Shown: positions 1 through 6,557 of the stretch, piece by piece
Layout: the number at the start of each line of letters is the position of its first letter
Numbering within the stretch: the first letter of the stretch is position 1
Source of the DNA: Methylobacter sp.
GTDB taxonomy: Bacteria; Pseudomonadota; Gammaproteobacteria; Methylococcales; Methylomonadaceae
Assembly (NCBI GenBank): GCA_023229605.1
Contig: JALNYY010000142.1
Coordinates: 1-10,221, forward strand
Direction of reading: 5' to 3'
DNA length: 10,221 nt
Made by a program: the position numbers and the translations under genes
The notes under the pieces: model-generated
Seen by the model: only the letters and a program-made list of their open reading frames with translations
The model's database searches: none
Told to the model about the DNA's origin: nothing

Positions 1-807
1 CGGAGCAATGTTCAACGCGGTTCGGACCTGCGTTACAACCTGGAATTAACGCTTGAAGAAGCCGTATTCGGCACCGACGCCAAAATCCGCGTGCCGGTGC
101 TGGTCACCTGCGGCGAGTGTAGCGGTTCCGGCGCCAAAAAAGGTTCCAGCCCAGTCATCTGCTCAACTTGCCACGGTCACGGTCAAGTCAGGATGCAGCA
201 GGGTTTCTTTTCGGTGCAGCAAACCTGTCCGACCTGCCGCGGTTCCGGCAAACAGATCAAAGATCCTTGCGGCGTGTGCTACGGTCAGGGTCGAGTCCAG
301 GAAAATAAAACCCTGTCCGCAAAAATTCCGGCAGGCGTCGATACCGGCGACCGCATACGCTTGGCCGGAGAAGGCGAAGCCGGAGAATTCGGCGGCCCGG
401 CAGGCGACCTTTACGTCCAGGTTCAGGTAAAAGACCATGAGATTTTTACCCGCGATGGCGCGAATTTATACTGCGAAGTGCCGATCAGCTTTCCTACCGC
501 CTGTTTGGGCGGCGAGTTGGAAGTGCCGACCTTGAACGGCAAAGTGCTGTTGAAAATCCCCGCCGAAACGCAAACCGGAAAGCTATTCAGGTTGCGCGGC
601 AAAGGCGTGAAGCCGGTCCGAGGCGGAGCGGTCGGCGACTTGCTGTGCAAAGTGCAGGTTGAAACGCCGGTGCATCTGACCAAAGAACAAAAAGCCTTGG
701 TTGAGCAGCTCAGCGAATCCCTATCCGGCAGCGGCAAACACCATAGCCCTCAAGAATCCTCATGGACTGACGGCGTAAAAAGCTTTTTCGACAAATTAAC
801 AGGATAA
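1..807 (+). CDS. dnaJ: Chaperone protein DnaJ (Hsp40), C-terminal 268 residues; 5' end outside window
   Basis: Frame 1 is open from the first base to a TAA at 805-807. The four CxxCxGxG zinc-binding repeats that define DnaJ are all present in order: CGECSGSG (from visible residue 37, base 109), CSTCHGHG, CPTCRGSG and CGVCYGQG. They are followed by the two beta-sandwich substrate-binding subdomains (visible residues about 100-250) and a variable, polar C-terminal tail. The N-terminal J domain with its HPD motif and most of the Gly/Phe linker lie upstream of the window, so roughly 105-115 residues are missing by comparison with usual family length. In this family DnaJ delivers unfolded proteins to DnaK and stimulates its ATPase in the cytoplasm. 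A GTG at base 91 is in frame but lies inside the gene and is not a start. Stop-to-start spacing to dapB is only 3 bases and there is no terminator between them, so the two are probably co-transcribed. Identification is secure. Confidence 0.97.
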   Translation, partial: RSNVQRGSDLRYNLELTLEEAVFGTDAKIRVPVLVTCGECSGSGAKKGSSPVICSTCHGHGQVRMQQGFFSVQQTCPTCRGSGKQIKDPCGVCYGQGRVQENKTLSAKIPAGVDTGDRIRLAGEGEAGEFGGPAGDLYVQVQVKDHEIFTRDGANLYCEVPISFPTACLGGELEVPTLNGKVLLKIPAETQTGKLFRLRGKGVKPVRGGAVGDLLCKVQVETPVHLTKEQKALVEQLSESLSGSGKHHSPQESSWTDGVKSFFDKLTG

Positions 808-810
808 GTC

Positions 811-1614
811 ATGATGCGTATTGCTGTAGTAGGCGCCTCCGGCCGCATGGGCCTTTGCTTGATTAAAGCGGCGGCGCTGGCGAAAAACGCCGAATTAGCC
901 GTTGCCGTGTCCCGTCCGGAAAGTCTTGCGATAGGCCGCGACGCTGGCGAATTGGCCGGCATCAGCGTTGTCGGCGTAAAAGTCGTCGATAACCTGGCGG
1001 CCGTTGTCGATCAATTCGACGTGTTGATCGATTTTACCCGGCCCGATGCCTCAATGGCCTTTATCGAGACTTGCCGCGAGGCCGGAAAAAAGATCGTCAT
1101 CGGCACCACCGGCTACAGCGATGCGCAAAAAGCCCTTATTTCCGAGGCGGCCAAAGACGTGGCGATAGTGATGGCGCCCAACATGAGCGTCGGCGTCAAC
1201 CTGTCGCTTAAGTTACTGGAAATGACCGCCAAAGTCATGGGCGATTACACCGACATTGAAGTGATCGAGGCCCACCACCGGCATAAAGTCGATGCGCCAT
1301 CCGGCACCGCGTTGCGCATGGGTGAAGTGATAGCCGATACGCTGGGCCGGGATTTAAAGGACTGTGCGATTTACGGCAGGGAAGGCAATACCGGTGAGCG
1401 GGACAGAAAAACCATCGGTTTTTCAACCATTAGAGCCGGAGACATCGTCGGCGAGCATACCGTCATGTTTGCCGACGACGGCGAGCGGGTGGAAATCACC
1501 CACAAGGCCACCAGCCGCATGACCTTTGCCAACGGCGCAGTCAGGGCGGCGGTCTGGCTGGCCGATAAGGACAGAGGTTTGTACGACATGCAGGATGTTT
1601 TGGGTCTCTCTTGA
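811..1614 (+). CDS. dapB: 4-hydroxy-tetrahydrodipicolinate reductase (DapB)
   Basis: This 267-residue protein has the full length of DapB, which uses NAD(P)H to reduce 4-hydroxy-tetrahydrodipicolinate in the diaminopimelate/lysine pathway (cytoplasm, tetramer in the family). The N-terminal Rossmann fold carries GASGRMG at residues 8-14. IGTTGY follows in the middle of the protein. The family signature EAHHRHKVDAPSGTA begins at residue 153; H155 and K159 align with the catalytic His and Lys known from E. coli DapB. The start is ATG at 811 or the adjacent ATG at 814. An AGGA at 801-804 sits 6 or 9 bases upstream, so either is possible, and starting at 814 would shift residue numbers by one. It follows dnaJ by 3 bases. 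In many gammaproteobacteria dapB is followed by carAB. Here it is followed by hairpins and a cyclase gene, so the operon probably ends after dapB. Confidence 0.97.
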   Translation: MMRIAVVGASGRMGLCLIKAAALAKNAELAVAVSRPESLAIGRDAGELAGISVVGVKVVDNLAAVVDQFDVLIDFTRPDASMAFIETCREAGKKIVIGTTGYSDAQKALISEAAKDVAIVMAPNMSVGVNLSLKLLEMTAKVMGDYTDIEVIEAHHRHKVDAPSGTALRMGEVIADTLGRDLKDCAIYGREGNTGERDRKTIGFSTIRAGDIVGEHTVMFADDGERVEITHKATSRMTFANGAVRAAVWLADKDRGLYDMQDVLGLS

Positions 1615-1625
1615 TTGAATCGCAG

Positions 1626-1650
1626 GCCGGGTTAGCGCAGCGTACCCGGC
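1626..1650. repeat. REP-like intergenic palindrome (GGGTTAGCGCAGCG type)
   Basis: Perfect 7-bp arms GCCGGGT (1626-1632) and ACCCGGC (1644-1650) enclose an 11-base loop, TAGCGCAGCGT. The core resembles a common dispersed intergenic palindrome, GGGTTAGCGCAGCGTAACCC, with one A missing on the right side; that comparison is from memory, and only one copy is visible here. It lies 12 bases past the dapB stop. There is no T run after it, so it is more likely a REP-type repeat or mRNA 3'-end stabilising hairpin than a Rho-independent terminator. Confidence 0.5.
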
Positions 1651-1663
1651 ATCGAAGACAAAT

Positions 1664-1688
1664 GGCGGGCATAAACAGCATGCCCGCC
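1664..1688. terminator. Perfect 9-bp hairpin between dapB and the cyclase gene; possible terminator
   Basis: GGCGGGCAT (1664-1672) and ATGCCCGCC (1680-1688) form a perfect 9-bp, GC-rich stem with a 7-base loop, AAACAGC. On the + strand it is followed by CCACATAG, which is not a U-tract, so it is not a textbook intrinsic terminator for dapB. On the - strand the flank reads ATTTGTCTT, somewhat T-rich. With the REP-like palindrome just upstream it probably marks the 3' end of the dnaJ–dapB transcript, either as a weak terminator or as a block to exonucleases. The structure is certain at sequence level; the function is inferred. Confidence 0.45.
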
Positions 1689-1719
1689 CCACATAGCTTA
1701 AGGCATAAACCTCAAAACC

Positions 1720-2958
1720 ATGTCCATGCATACCCTGCTTTTTGTTGACGACGAAGTCGACATCGTTGACAGCCTACAGCGCTCGTTCCGCAAAGGGTAC
1801 CGCACCTTAAAGGCCACATCGGGGGCCGAAGCCATCAAGATCCTCGCTACCGAAGCGGTGGATTTGATCATCTGCGACCAGCGCATGCCCGAAATCAGCG
1901 GCGACCAAGTGCTTAAATATGCGCTGGAACAGCAGCCGCAGGCCATCCGGATTTTGCTGACCGGCTATGCGGACACCGAGTCGCTGATGCGCTGCATCAA
2001 CGAAGCGCAAATCTACAAATACATTTCCAAGCCCTGGGAACCCGAAATGCTGCGCCTGACCGTGGTGCGCGCGTTGGAAAGCCAGGACTTGTCGAAGCAA
2101 AAACAATTGGTCACCACCGCGTTGACCCAATATGTCAGCTGCAAGGTCGTCGAGCAAATCATGGCCGATCCTTCGCGCCTGCAATTAGGCGGCGAGCGCA
2201 AGACGCTCAGCATCTTATTTTCAGACCTGGAAGGCTTCTCGCGCTTGGCCGAGCGCATGGAGCCGGAACCGCTGACCGCCCTGCTCAACGATTATTTGAC
2301 CGACATGAGCAACATCATCCTGGATGAAGGCGGCACATTGGATAAATATCAGGGAGACGGCATAGTCGCTTTCTGGAACGCGCCATTGGACCAACCCGAC
2401 CATGCCGCCAGCGCCTGCCGGGCCGCCTTGCGTTGCCAACAGCGCCTGAAGGAGCGCGCCGGGGACTTCAAAGCCACGGCGGGCTGCGAGCTGAAGGCGC
2501 GCATCGGCCTGCATACCGGCGAGGTGGTGGTCGGCAATATGGGCAGCAAGATACGCTTCGATTACTCCATCCTCGGCGATGCGGCCAATCTGGCGTCGCG
2601 ATTGGAGAGCGCCAACAAAGTATTCGGCACGGCGATCATGGTCTCGGAAGCGACGTGGCTGCAAGCGGGCGGCGGGAATGACTTCATCGGCCGGGAAATC
2701 GGCATGATCAAGGTGGTTGGCCGCGATGCCCCGGTAAGAGTGTTCGAACTGCAGGGCCAAGCCGGCATGACCGCATCACCCGATCTGGCCGGTTATCGAG
2801 AAGCCCTGGACTTGTGCCGCGCAGGCTTGTGGGCGGAAGCCGAAGCGATTTTCAATAGCTTGCCGGATGATCCGGTATGTCAAGCTTACGTCAAACAGTG
2901 CCGCAAGGCTCAAGCGCTCGGCGGTTGGGATGGAGTGTGGTTGATGGATGACAAATAA
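1720..2958 (+). CDS. Response regulator fused to class III adenylate/guanylate cyclase
   Basis: The protein has 412 residues. The receiver domain (about 5-120) has the acidic pair D10/D11, phospho-acceptor D53 in CDQRMP, T81 in LLTGYAD and K104 in SKPWEP, so it looks fully competent. After a short helical linker, a class III cyclase homology domain (about 160-345) carries metal-binding D169 (FSDLEGF) and D213 (KYQGD), base-contacting K209, and N290 and R294 of the GDAANLASRLE segment. The second base-specifying position, usually Thr or Asp, appears to be S283 (YSILGD). Lys favours ATP over GTP, so cAMP is the more likely product, but this is not settled. The last 50 or so residues are helical and TPR-like. 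A cytoplasmic role converting a phosphorelay input into cyclic nucleotide is inferred. No partner kinase is adjacent. The start is ATG 1720 (or ATG 1726): an in-frame stop at 1699-1701 limits any extension, and no good ribosome-binding site is visible. Confidence 0.9.
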   Translation: MSMHTLLFVDDEVDIVDSLQRSFRKGYRTLKATSGAEAIKILATEAVDLIICDQRMPEISGDQVLKYALEQQPQAIRILLTGYADTESLMRCINEAQIYKYISKPWEPEMLRLTVVRALESQDLSKQKQLVTTALTQYVSCKVVEQIMADPSRLQLGGERKTLSILFSDLEGFSRLAERMEPEPLTALLNDYLTDMSNIILDEGGTLDKYQGDGIVAFWNAPLDQPDHAASACRAALRCQQRLKERAGDFKATAGCELKARIGLHTGEVVVGNMGSKIRFDYSILGDAANLASRLESANKVFGTAIMVSEATWLQAGGGNDFIGREIGMIKVVGRDAPVRVFELQGQAGMTASPDLAGYREALDLCRAGLWAEAEAIFNSLPDDPVCQAYVKQCRKAQALGGWDGVWLMDDK

Positions 2959-3015
2959 ATATTATGGATATGGAAGCCGAGTTGGATGTTCGGTGTTAAT
3001 ATGATTTGGAGGTTA

Positions 3016-3627
3016 TCAGGCGGCTAAAAACTGCCGGATAATATTGACCAGTACAGGACTGTATGGAGGGAGTTGACCATCTCCGTTAGGTTCCTGAAAG
3101 TCATCAATTAAAACAGCAAGTAAGTCATCACCTAGAAGTTGTAACTCATCGGTTTTATCTGGGAATATCAAATTATCTACCATTTGTTTGCGTTCCTCCC
3201 GAATTGCGCGACTATCCAAGCCTAATATTGCAATAGAATCTGTTGATCGTGGAGTTAGCCCCTTTACTTTACCTGATAGATAAAATTTTAGTTCGGTTTC
3301 GCATTCAGCCATTAGCGGTGTCAGGAGCAAAGGTTGAGACTTATGAGCCAAATCACATCGTCCCCGTGTTGTACAGGATGCGACGATATTGCTGAAATCC
3401 AGTTGGCGACTGGGAACCAAACGACGAGACTCAATATGCTCATTCATGCTGTTTTGGGCATTAATCTTCTTGCAACAATAGGCGCATAAGCCAAACTGCT
3501 CACTGCGCGCCGCATCATTAATAGCCTGACGCTCTATATGAGACAAGTCCGTATATTGTCCATGCGGGTTTTTACGTTTCCACGTTGTTAACTCTGATGG
3601 CTCTGATCCTTTGGTGATTTTACGCAC
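3016..3627 (-). CDS. ptuB: HNH endonuclease of TIGR02646 family, Septu PtuB-like
   Basis: The reading frame can be opened as far as 3729, but the extra N-terminal residues only shadow the ATPase gene. I choose GTG at 3625-3627, which gives 203 residues beginning MRKITKGSEP, the usual opening of this family, and puts a GGA 9-11 bases before the start (GGAA with 7-base spacing). On this numbering the nuclease core is C48-AY-C51, E63-H64, N80 (LDFSN), C85, C91 and H95-K96. This fits a zinc-stabilised beta-beta-alpha-metal HNH fold. C48, C51, C85 and C91 are probable structural zinc ligands, and H64 and N80 probable catalytic residues. In Septu systems PtuB is the DNA- or RNA-cutting effector held by the PtuA ATPase; TIGR02646 proteins also serve as retron effectors. 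The gene overlaps the end of the ATPase gene by 8 bases, suggesting translational coupling. It converges on the cyclase gene. AT-rich codon use differs from the flanks. The family call is firm; the defence role is inferred from the gene pair. Confidence 0.85.
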   Translation of the reverse strand: MRKITKGSEPSELTTWKRKNPHGQYTDLSHIERQAINDAARSEQFGLCAYCCKKINAQNSMNEHIESRRLVPSRQLDFSNIVASCTTRGRCDLAHKSQPLLLTPLMAECETELKFYLSGKVKGLTPRSTDSIAILGLDSRAIREERKQMVDNLIFPDKTDELQLLGDDLLAVLIDDFQEPNGDGQLPPYSPVLVNIIRQFLAA

Positions 3628-4981
3628 GTTGCAGTTCCAATCGCCTGATAAGTAGTCTTGCTTTATTAAGCTCCAGATGGTCGATAGCAATTTTGCTTTC
3701 CAGTTCGGTAAGAAGCTGTTTGGCAACATTCAGTTTGCCGTCTTGCAGATTATCCCGTAACTGATCGAGAGAATTTTGTATGTCGGCATTACGAATGTCA
3801 GCATCCATATCCTGCAACAAGACCTGATTAACATCCATACCGTAAAGATTAGGCAGCTTTTCTAATCCGCCATTGTTAAGCGCGTAGCAAAGTAGATTGG
3901 GCGTTTCACTAATGACTATCGGTGAGTGGGTCGTTAAAATAAATTGGCAGTTCGGAAATGTCCTATTTAGATTGCCGATAATCGCTCGTTGCCAGTTGGG
4001 GTGCAAATGCATATCCACTTCATCAATCAATACAATACCAGAGCCTTCAAGCGGGTTTTGCAATGCCGGATTCATCATCGCCAGTCGTCGGGCAATATCA
4101 CCGACTAAGGCCATTAATGATTTTTCACCTTGAGAAAGCTGACCGACATCTAATGCTTTGCCGTTTTTGTTTATCAGCATTTGTAGCCGTGGTTTGCGTT
4201 GTACCCGTAAATTATCAAATTCGGGCATAAATGATTCTATAGCGACACGTATAGCTGTAAGCTGACGGTCACGAGCAGTTGCTTCTATTTGGTTAAGTGC
4301 TTTGAACAGATCGGCAATATTTTCAAGTTTATGTTCAGTTTTATTTTTGTATTGTTCATAAAGCTCATTAAATTGTTGTCGCATTTCAGATGAGCGAATT
4401 TCATTTTCGGCATCCTCTCTTTCTCTAAACCACTCAAAAAAACGTCTAAAGTCAACTCCTTGTTGCAATGAATTGTCATAACCATCAAGTTGGCCAAAAC
4501 TGTGGCGGGTTCTAATTTTTAATGGGATATCCAACACAACACGTTCAATTGGATAATTAGCAATCAGTGGTAATGATGTTTGTTGATCACCTGTTAGTTT
4601 TTCTCTGAAACAGCCAGCCAATCTAGTCACATCACTTAACTGACTATCAGATGTTTTTACCCGTCCTTTACGTGTCTTAGATAATAACCATTCATAAGTC
4701 GACTGGTCATAGTCTATCTGTAAGCCAATAGTAGAGGCATTTTTACCGTTTAAAATGTCCGCATCAGCAAGACTACCGCCACTACCTTTTTCTCGATTAA
4801 TCCGTGCTACCAGCCAGCTTAAACTTAATGCCAGCGCATCTAAAATAGCTGTTTTTCCAGCACCGTTATTACCGATAAAAACGATTGCATTAGGTTCAAT
4901 AGCATCTACCCCATCATAGAAAGGTATAGTCAGCTCGCCAAAGCGTCGGAAATTGGTTAGCTTGAGTTGTTTAACATGCAC
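3620..4981 (-). CDS. ptuA: ABC/SMC-like AAA ATPase, Septu PtuA-like
   Basis: The protein has 453 residues. It opens with the RecF/SMC-type sequence KQLKLTNFRRFGEL, then Walker A GNNGAGKT (37-44). A charged, partly coiled-coil insert (about 190-265) separates it from the C-terminal half of the ATPase: ABC signature LSQGEKS (282-288), Walker B IVLIDEVD with D320/E321 plus the HLHP stretch typical of overcoming-lysogenization-defect/PtuA-like ATPases, and H-loop H352 in TTHSP. The last 90 residues are helical, with a YGMDVNQVL motif and repeats rich in Leu and Glu. These are seen in ATPases paired with TIGR02646 HNH proteins. The start is GTG at 4979-4981 with AGGG at 4990-4993, 8 bases upstream. 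A nearby ATG at 4975-4977 is out of frame, and an upstream in-frame TAA blocks extension. In Septu, PtuA forms the ATP-gated scaffold that sequesters and directs PtuB; that role here is inferred. RecF-like housekeeping ATPase is the alternative, less likely given the HNH partner. Confidence 0.85.
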   Translation of the reverse strand: MHVKQLKLTNFRRFGELTIPFYDGVDAIEPNAIVFIGNNGAGKTAILDALALSLSWLVARINREKGSGGSLADADILNGKNASTIGLQIDYDQSTYEWLLSKTRKGRVKTSDSQLSDVTRLAGCFREKLTGDQQTSLPLIANYPIERVVLDIPLKIRTRHSFGQLDGYDNSLQQGVDFRRFFEWFREREDAENEIRSSEMRQQFNELYEQYKNKTEHKLENIADLFKALNQIEATARDRQLTAIRVAIESFMPEFDNLRVQRKPRLQMLINKNGKALDVGQLSQGEKSLMALVGDIARRLAMMNPALQNPLEGSGIVLIDEVDMHLHPNWQRAIIGNLNRTFPNCQFILTTHSPIVISETPNLLCYALNNGGLEKLPNLYGMDVNQVLLQDMDADIRNADIQNSLDQLRDNLQDGKLNVAKQLLTELESKIAIDHLELNKARLLIRRLELQRA

Positions 4982-5013
4982 GAGCGATACCCTATTGTTG
5001 AAAAATATGTGAC

Positions 5014-5042
5014 ATTATAATGGCTCTAACCAGCCAGAAACA
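5014..5042 (-). promoter_or_regulatory. Likely sigma-70-type promoter of the ptuA–ptuB operon
   Basis: Read on the - strand, a perfect TATAAT lies at 5019-5014. This places a start of transcription near 5007 and gives a leader of about 26 bases to the GTG at 4981. A 17-base spacer upstream puts the -35 at 5042-5037, TGTTTC, a poor match to TTGACA. The spacer holds an imperfect operator-like palindrome, TGGCT-6 nt-AGCCA (5021-5036). The weak -35 and the palindrome may mean dependence on a regulator; that is inference. The box is part of the 8-bp palindrome ATTATAAT (5014-5021), so a TATAAT also exists on the opposite strand. Confidence 0.5.
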
Positions 5043-5089
5043 GCTTTATAAGTTTAGTGTTTACAGTTCTATTTGAAATAAATCATCAT

Positions 5090-5128
5090 GCATGGACACT
5101 TCATTTTTTCGCGTCCAAGCTTTTTTTT
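5090..5128 (+). terminator. Terminator-like hairpin with T8 tail, orphan
   Basis: GCATGGAC (5090-5097) pairs with GTCCAAGC (5113-5120) with one internal A·A mismatch and a 15-base loop. It is directly followed by eight T (5121-5128) on the + strand. This is the shape of a Rho-independent terminator, though the long loop weakens it. No + strand gene lies between it and the ATPase start at 4981, so it either ends a short unannotated transcript or guards sbcD against antisense read-through. Confidence 0.35.
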
Positions 5129-5191
5129 ATAATATTTTCTGAGCGCGAACAATGACTAATTTATTCAGCAACGGTGGTCAATCTAATCCTG

Positions 5192-5289
5192 GAGCAATAT
5201 AAAAAACTTCTAATCGGTGAGCATGCCCAACATCATGCTTTATCTCGATGCTTTATGCAAATGGCTGAACCAGCGCTATATTGCTCACC
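5192..5289 (+). promoter_or_regulatory. sbcD leader with mutually exclusive inverted repeats
   Basis: GAGCAATATA (5192-5201) is a perfect 10-bp complement of TATATTGCTC (5277-5286). GGTGAGCA (5216-5223) is a perfect 8-bp complement of TGCTCACC (5282-5289). The two right arms overlap, so only one pairing can form at a time. A third, local stem AGCATG (5220-5225) / CATGCT (5234-5239) competes with the second. The last arm ends 26 bases before the sbcD ATG. The arrangement would allow alternative leader folds, or a protein-binding site, but chance is possible in AT-rich DNA. No known riboswitch family is recognised. Confidence 0.3.
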
Positions 5290-5315
5290 ATCAAACCCTT
5301 TAAAATAGAAAACTA

Positions 5316-6557
5316 ATGTTAAGAATATTTCACACCGCAGACTGGCATCTGGGGCATCATCTGCATGGCGTTTCGCGGCAACTGGAGCATCAGCAGTTTT
5401 TGGACTGGTTGCTGGATGAAATGCACAACAAACAGGCCGATGCGTTGATTGTTGCCGGTGATATTTTCGATTCGGCCAACCCATCCTCCGCCGCGCAATC
5501 GCAGCTTTACGATTTTCTGGTCAAGGCCAGAACCCGGCTGCCGAATCTGGATATTGTGTTAATCGGCGGCAATCACGATTCCGCGTCACGGCTGGATGCG
5601 CCGTCCCCGATTCTCAACGCCCTGGGCGTTACCGTGGTCGGCGGCTTGTCGCGCGACGGACTGGGCAATATCGATTGGGAGCGCTTGCTGGTCCCGCTGA
5701 CCGATGCGGCGGGCGAGATTAAAGCCTGGTGCGGGGCGATGCCGTTTTTGCGCAATGCCGATCTGCCGCTAGGCGAGCAGGACAACGATCCGTTAATCTC
5801 CGGCATGAAAGCGCTTTATGCCGAATTGTTCGCGCAGCTGCAACAAAAGGCGCGCAATGCCGAAAGCCTGATCCTGACCGGGCATTGTTATATGGTCAAC
5901 GGCGCGGTGTCCGAATTAAGCGAGCGCAAAATACTGGGCGGCAACCAGCATGCATTGCCGGTTGAATTATTTCCCGACGATATTGCTTATGTGGCATTAG
6001 GCCATTTGCATCTGGCGCAAAAAGTCGGCGCAAACGAGCATATCCGCTACAGCGGTTCGCCGATTCCGCTGTCGTTTGATGAAACCGATTATCCGCATCA
6101 GGTCGTTCAGGTCGATATTCGGGCGGGTCAGCCGGTTGAAACCGCCGCCGTTAAAATCCCCCGTAGCGTTCAATTGCTCAGGATTCCCAACGGCAAGGAT
6201 TTTGCCGTGTTGCCGGAAGTGATCGGGCAATTGGAGAACCTGATTCTGGACGATCTGCCGATCGAGCAAAGGCCGCTGCTTGAATTGCGCATCAGGCTGG
6301 AAAAACCGGAGCCCGGATTGCACCAGCAGATCGAAGAAGTCATCGCCAAACTGCCGCTGCGTTTACTGAAAATATCCAAGGCGTACAGCGGCAGCGAAAA
6401 AAGTCTGGCCGATCTGAAAATCGAAGAACGCCTCGAAGAACTGCAACCGCTGGATGTTTTCCAGCGCTGTTATCAAAACAAGTACGACCGGGAAGCGCCC
6501 GAAGCCATGAGTGCGTTGTTTAACGAATTGGTTGAAAGCCTGCAAGGAACGGAATAA
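5316..6557 (+). CDS. sbcD: Nuclease SbcCD subunit D (Mre11-type phosphodiesterase)
   Basis: This 413-residue protein is close to the E. coli SbcD length of 400. The N-terminal calcineurin-like phosphodiesterase fold carries all metal-binding motifs: DWH (D9, H11), AGDIFD (D49), GGNHDS (N86, H87), TGH (H190) and GHLH (H230, H232). The C-terminal third (about 280-400) is the SbcD/Mre11 capping and SbcC-binding region. With SbcC it forms an ATP- and Mn-dependent nuclease that cuts hairpins, palindromes and protein-blocked DNA ends. The ATG at 5316 is the first available start, since an in-frame TAA lies at 5301-5303. The ribosome-binding site is poor (AGAAA upstream), in keeping with low expression. 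The TAA overlaps the sbcC ATG by one base, so the subunits are translationally coupled. Codon use is GC-richer than in the preceding island. Confidence 0.97.
   Translation: MLRIFHTADWHLGHHLHGVSRQLEHQQFLDWLLDEMHNKQADALIVAGDIFDSANPSSAAQSQLYDFLVKARTRLPNLDIVLIGGNHDSASRLDAPSPILNALGVTVVGGLSRDGLGNIDWERLLVPLTDAAGEIKAWCGAMPFLRNADLPLGEQDNDPLISGMKALYAELFAQLQQKARNAESLILTGHCYMVNGAVSELSERKILGGNQHALPVELFPDDIAYVALGHLHLAQKVGANEHIRYSGSPIPLSFDETDYPHQVVQVDIRAGQPVETAAVKIPRSVQLLRIPNGKDFAVLPEVIGQLENLILDDLPIEQRPLLELRIRLEKPEPGLHQQIEEVIAKLPLRLLKISKAYSGSEKSLADLKIEERLEELQPLDVFQRCYQNKYDREAPEAMSALFNELVESLQGTE

Larger units (their letters stand above)
4982..5315. other. AT-rich divergent intergenic region between the Septu-like operon and sbcD
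   Basis: This 334-base spacer contains no convincing gene. From left to right it holds: the ribosome-binding site and TATAAT box of the ATPase gene (4990-5019), a small palindrome TGGCT/AGCCA at 5021-5036, a terminator-like hairpin with eight T (5090-5128), a second TATAAT on the + strand (5128-5133), and a leader with overlapping inverted repeats (5192-5289). A 9-base direct repeat ATGCTTTAT lies at 5235-5243 and 5248-5256. Two short open frames here (5152-5202 and a GTG-started one at 5174-5308) lack ribosome-binding sites and recognisable similarity. The region is where the compositional change from the AT-rich island to the GC-richer sbcCD genes occurs. Confidence 0.6.

Noticed and set aside
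2221..2760. 179-codon frame on the - strand inside the cyclase gene
   Set aside because: It is a shadow of the GC-rich cyclase catalytic domain, which has intact conserved motifs on the + strand.
2959..3015. Bidirectional terminator between the convergent cyclase and HNH genes
   Set aside because: The 57-base gap shows no stable inverted repeat or T run on either strand.
3628..3729. N-terminal extension of the HNH gene to 3729
   Set aside because: These codons lie within the ATPase coding region and encode nothing family-like. The GTG at 3627 gives the typical N-terminus.
5152..5202. 16-residue open frame starting ATG at 5152 (+ strand)
   Set aside because: It is too short and has no clear Shine-Dalgarno sequence or conserved pattern. 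It could be a leader peptide, but nothing shows it is translated.
5174..5308. GTG-started open frame of 44 codons (+ strand) between the Septu-like operon and sbcD
   Set aside because: There is no ribosome-binding site, no recognised similarity, and the interval is full of inverted repeats. A decayed gene end is possible but unsupported.
3016..5315. Complete retron or CRISPR array in the AT-rich island
   Set aside because: No reverse transcriptase gene is present and no regularly spaced repeats are seen, so only the ATPase and HNH effector genes can be supported.
5233..5484. 83-codon frame on the - strand overlapping the start of sbcD
   Set aside because: Most of it is antisense to the conserved phosphodiesterase motifs of SbcD. 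It is a shadow frame.
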